Both the position numbers and the translations under genes were made by a program. From CAZBQG01 sp964493945 (GTDB taxonomy: Bacteria > Pseudomonadota > Alphaproteobacteria > Rhodospirillales > UBA2165), in assembly GCA_964493945.1 (NCBI GenBank), contig CAZBQG010000197.1:1-8667 (forward strand): 8,667 nt of DNA. Direction: 5' to 3'. The notes under the pieces were generated by a model that saw only the letters and a list, made by a program, of their open reading frames with translations, ran no database searches and was not told the DNA's origin. How positions within the stretch are numbered: position 1 is the stretch's first letter; each line of letters begins with the position of its first letter. Shown in pieces: positions 6,594 through 8,667 of the stretch.

Positions 6594-8126
6594 ATGCAAA
6601 AAGTTATGAACTTTGTACTGGCGCTTACGGCTGCGGCCATGACCGCCGGACCGGCAATGGCGCAAAAATCCAAGGACACGATAAAAATCGGGATCATCGA
6701 TACGTTCCACGCCTTGGATTCCTACCACGTACCGGCTAACGAGCCCGGCCAGTACACCCGCGCCATCTACGGCAAGCTGGTGATCTTCAACGAGCATAAA
6801 GCCGAGTTCGTGCCCGAACTGGCGAAATCCTGGAAGAGGATGAACCCGACCACCATTGAATATGAATTGCGTGACGATTTGACTTTTTCGTCGGGCAACA
6901 AATTCACCGCCGAGGATGTGCGCTACACGCTTGCCTATGTTGGCGATCCCAAGCTGAAAATCCGCTTCAAGCGGCGCTATACCTGGGTCAAGGAAGTGCA
7001 GGTCCTGAGCCCCCATAAAATCCGCATCGTGGCCAAGAAGCCCAAGCCCGACGACATGATGTCGACGGCATACCGCTTCTACATCTACGATTCCAAAGAG
7101 CATAAGGCGCTCAAGAACAAGGCCATGTACGGCGCCCTTTCGGCATCCACCACCGGCGTCTACAAGGTAGTTTCCATCAACAAGAACGACGGTGTGCGCC
7201 TGACCCGCCACCTGGCGGCTGCCGGCAAGTTTCCTCACCGCCGGGCGCCTATTAAAAACGTGCATGGGGTTCCCATTCCGGACCGCATGACCCAGGTGGC
7301 CTCACTGTTGACCGGAGAGATTCATTCACTGCGCAATCCCACGCCGGATCAGTTGGAGCGGTTCAGAAAGGATAAGAGGCTGAAGGTTACCGCCTTTCCA
7401 ACCCGCTTCTTGAACTACATCACCCTGGATGCCGCAGGCCGCTCGAAAAACAAGAATTTCAAGGACATCCGGGTGCGTCAGGCTTTCATCAAGGCCATCA
7501 ACCGGGAAAGCGTCATCAAGAATTACGTGCCCGGCGCCGAAATCGCTCTCAGGCCCCAGACCGTTTGCTACGACGACAATATCGCTTGTTCCTACACCAC
7601 CAAGCCGTTGGGCTATGATCCGGCGGGGGCGAAAAAGTTGCTGGCCGAAGCGGGTTTTCCCAACGGTTTCGACATGGAGCTGTCCGCCTTCGCGCCTTAC
7701 AAGGAAATCGCCGAGGCCATCTCCGGCGAATTGCGCAAGGTAGGTATCCGGGCCAAGGTCGTTGCCATGCCGCTTAGCGTCTATACAAAGCGGCGCGGGC
7801 GCGGCGAACTGACAGCGCTTTATGCCGGCTATCCCACCTTCGCCCAGCCCAATACGTCGAACCTGATGAACTTCTTCTTCTCTGGCAACCGCGACTATTC
7901 GAAGGATCCCATCATCCAGAAGGCGCGCAAGATGGGCGGCTCCGAATTGGATGCCAAAAAGCGGGCGGCCATCTATCAGAAGGCCATGGATCAGGTGAAT
8001 AATCAGTCCTACATCCTGCCCTTCGTGGAGCAGCCCAACGTCTATGCCCACTCCGCCAATGTAACCATCAAGTCGGGATTGACGTCCAAGACCGAAACCC
8101 GTCTGACTGATTATTTCTGGAAATAA
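6594..8126 (+). CDS. ABC transporter substrate-binding protein, family 5 (DppA/OppA type)
   Basis: A 510-residue protein with a clear Sec signal peptide: basic start (MQK), hydrophobic core, and an AMA cleavage site after residue 23, giving a soluble periplasmic protein starting QKSKD. Family-5 landmarks follow: ELAKSWKR, then YELRDDLTFSSGNKFTAEDV (the usual F-x-L-R-x-x-x-x-F-S-x-G-x-x-F-T-A-E-D-V pattern), then TTGVYKV (GTGPYxV-like), VRQAFIKAINRE, and YDPAGAKKLLAEAGFPNGF. Two Cys in TVCYDDNIACSY may form a disulfide. Such proteins bind oligopeptides, but many members bind sugars, nickel complexes or other solutes, so the ligand is open. GGGAG at 6581-6585, eight bases before the ATG, supports the start. 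A strong terminator follows, with no permease or ATPase gene next to it in the window, so it is either monocistronic or the last gene of its transcript. Confidence 0.93.
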   Translation: MQKVMNFVLALTAAAMTAGPAMAQKSKDTIKIGIIDTFHALDSYHVPANEPGQYTRAIYGKLVIFNEHKAEFVPELAKSWKRMNPTTIEYELRDDLTFSSGNKFTAEDVRYTLAYVGDPKLKIRFKRRYTWVKEVQVLSPHKIRIVAKKPKPDDMMSTAYRFYIYDSKEHKALKNKAMYGALSASTTGVYKVVSINKNDGVRLTRHLAAAGKFPHRRAPIKNVHGVPIPDRMTQVASLLTGEIHSLRNPTPDQLERFRKDKRLKVTAFPTRFLNYITLDAAGRSKNKNFKDIRVRQAFIKAINRESVIKNYVPGAEIALRPQTVCYDDNIACSYTTKPLGYDPAGAKKLLAEAGFPNGFDMELSAFAPYKEIAEAISGELRKVGIRAKVVAMPLSVYTKRRGRGELTALYAGYPTFAQPNTSNLMNFFFSGNRDYSKDPIIQKARKMGGSELDAKKRAAIYQKAMDQVNNQSYILPFVEQPNVYAHSANVTIKSGLTSKTETRLTDYFWK

Positions 8127-8152
8127 TCGGAACTAAATATGAGTGAAGGTTT

Positions 8153-8181
8153 GGCCCGCTCTCCGGAGCGGGCCTTTTTTT
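8153..8181 (+). terminator. Rho-independent terminator of the substrate-binding protein gene
   Basis: GGCCCGCTC (8153-8161) pairs perfectly with GAGCGGGCC (8166-8174) across a TCCG tetraloop, followed by seven T (8175-8181). It begins 26 bases after the stop codon. The T-run overlaps the stop codon of the convergent hicB-like gene. On the minus strand the hairpin lacks a downstream T-run, so it acts mainly on the plus strand. Confidence 0.92.
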
Positions 8182-8506
8182 AAGTTTTTGTTTCTTTATC
8201 CAGCAGTTCCGCGACGAAGGCGTTAACGCTCACACCGGAAGTAGCGGCGGCCATTGAGACGCGCTTATGAATTTCCGGCGTCGTCCGTACCGGGAAATTG
8301 CCGCTATATGGCTTTTCCGGGTCTTCGCCCCGCTCGGCGCAAAATTCCAGATAGTCGTCGACGGAAGCATGGAATTCCCTTTCAACATCCGCCGGAGTAT
8401 CTGCCTGGAATGTGATGACATCCCGGGTGTCAATGACTTCGCCGTGGAGAATTTTGGCCTCCTCGTCATATTCCACGGTCGCGGAATATCCCTTGTAAGT
8501 GAGCAT
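8180..8506 (-). CDS. hicB: HicB-family antitoxin
   Basis: A 108-residue protein. The N-terminal part (1-65; MLTYKGYSATVEYDEEAKILHGEV, then FQADTPADVEREFHASVDDYLEF) is the HicB fold, a partly degraded RNase H-like domain that binds the HicA toxin. The C-terminal part (about 70-105; FPVRTTPEIHKRVSMAAATSGVSVNAFVAELL) is a ribbon-helix-helix DNA-binding segment of the kind HicB uses to repress its own operon. The ATG at 8506 is preceded by AAGGAA about ten bases upstream and lies two bases after the stop of the hicA-like frame. That is the usual toxin-then-antitoxin order. Upstream in-frame codons on the minus strand belong to a shadow of hicA, so the longer reading is not used. Confidence 0.87.
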   Translation of the reverse strand: MLTYKGYSATVEYDEEAKILHGEVIDTRDVITFQADTPADVEREFHASVDDYLEFCAERGEDPEKPYSGNFPVRTTPEIHKRVSMAAATSGVSVNAFVAELLDKETKT

Positions 8507-8508
8507 GG

Positions 8509-8658
8509 CTAGCTTTCCTTTCCGGGCGTTACATCCGCTTCCACCAAAAACCGCCGCATGGATTTTACGGCTCCCTTGGTTGTCTCCTTCTCCGGGTGCG
8601 GCCGATGAAACACAGCTGGACGCCCCCATTTACCTCGCTTGATTACCTGATTTGTGAT
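8509..8658 (-). pseudogene. hicA: HicA-family toxin, C-terminal part only, apparently damaged upstream
   Basis: The minus strand directly upstream of hicB encodes RPAVFHRPHPEKETTKG, then AVKSMRRFLVEADVTP. This matches the C-terminal half of the HicA group ending in AVFHRPHPEKE...VRRFLEEAGVxP. HicA is a small RNA-cleaving toxin (about 60-90 residues) with a double-stranded-RNA-binding fold. Only 49 codons are open, because an in-frame TGA lies at 8661-8659. The nine or so codons before RPAVFH do not look like the family, and a run of five C (five G on the coding strand) sits at 8623-8627. A frameshift there is likely: the next frame reads SSEVNGG just before it. Only a few bases remain before the window edge, so the N-terminal half cannot be judged. 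Confidence 0.55.
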
Positions 8659-8667
8659 TCACTCTGA

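Noticed and set aside
6384..7265. Minus-strand open frame of 293 codons opposite the binding protein gene
   Set aside because: The plus strand has a signal peptide, family motifs and a terminator; the antisense product has none. The minus frame at 7326-8051 is also a shadow.
1..8667. CRISPR array, tRNA or rRNA genes, phage or complete IS element
   Set aside because: No regularly spaced direct repeats, no recognisable tRNA or rRNA sequence, and no transposase or phage gene were seen on either strand.

Overview
The window looks like a piece of an alphaproteobacterial chromosome, probably Rhodospirillales-like. The grounds are moderately high GC, an oxoprolinase/LigB/family-5 SBP gene set of the kind common in marine and soil alphaproteobacteria, a degenerate palindromic intergenic repeat of an alphaproteobacterial type, and a hicAB pair. 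The taxonomic call is an inference from style, not from a marker gene.

Layout. (1) Positions 1-2039 (+) hold the 3' part of a HyuB-type (hydantoinase B/oxoprolinase) gene. Its product ends in a Cys-rich domain resembling the gamma subunit of acetone carboxylase, which points to an ATP-dependent ketone/aryl-ketone carboxylase rather than a true hydantoinase. (2) Positions 2040-2338 carry no convincing gene; near the right end lies a hairpin followed by T5, overlapping a sequence that also resembles an IS terminus. (3) Positions 2336-3428 (+) are a broken sulfatase: the N-terminal third with the formylglycine site is missing and two single-base shifts lie in G-runs. (4) Positions 3429-3551 are a convergent intergenic gap with a palindromic repeat. 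(5) Positions 3552-5578 (-) are a two-gene unit: a class III extradiol (LigB-like) dioxygenase followed 29 bases later by a ten-helix EamA/DMT transporter. (6) Positions 5691-6566 (+) appear to be one single-pass membrane protein gene of unknown function, split over three frames. (7) Positions 6594-8126 (+) encode an intact periplasmic family-5 substrate-binding protein, closed by a strong rho-independent terminator. (8) Positions 8180-8658 (-) hold an intact HicB-type antitoxin and the tail of a HicA-type toxin gene that looks damaged.

How it fits together. The carboxylase subunit, ring-opening dioxygenase, sulfatase remnant, exporter and solute-binding protein suggest a catabolic accessory region for aromatic, ketonic or sulfated organic compounds. 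No single pathway can be assembled from what is visible: the partner HyuA subunit is outside the window and no ABC permease lies beside the binding protein. The most striking global pattern is that three loci (sulfatase, membrane protein, hicA) carry frame breaks at or near homopolymers, while five other genes are clean. This means either selective decay of dispensable genes or local sequence error. I did not find a convincing new multi-gene system; the best leads are the fused HyuB architecture, the Gln-for-His change in the dioxygenase, and the conserved-looking but frame-split membrane protein.
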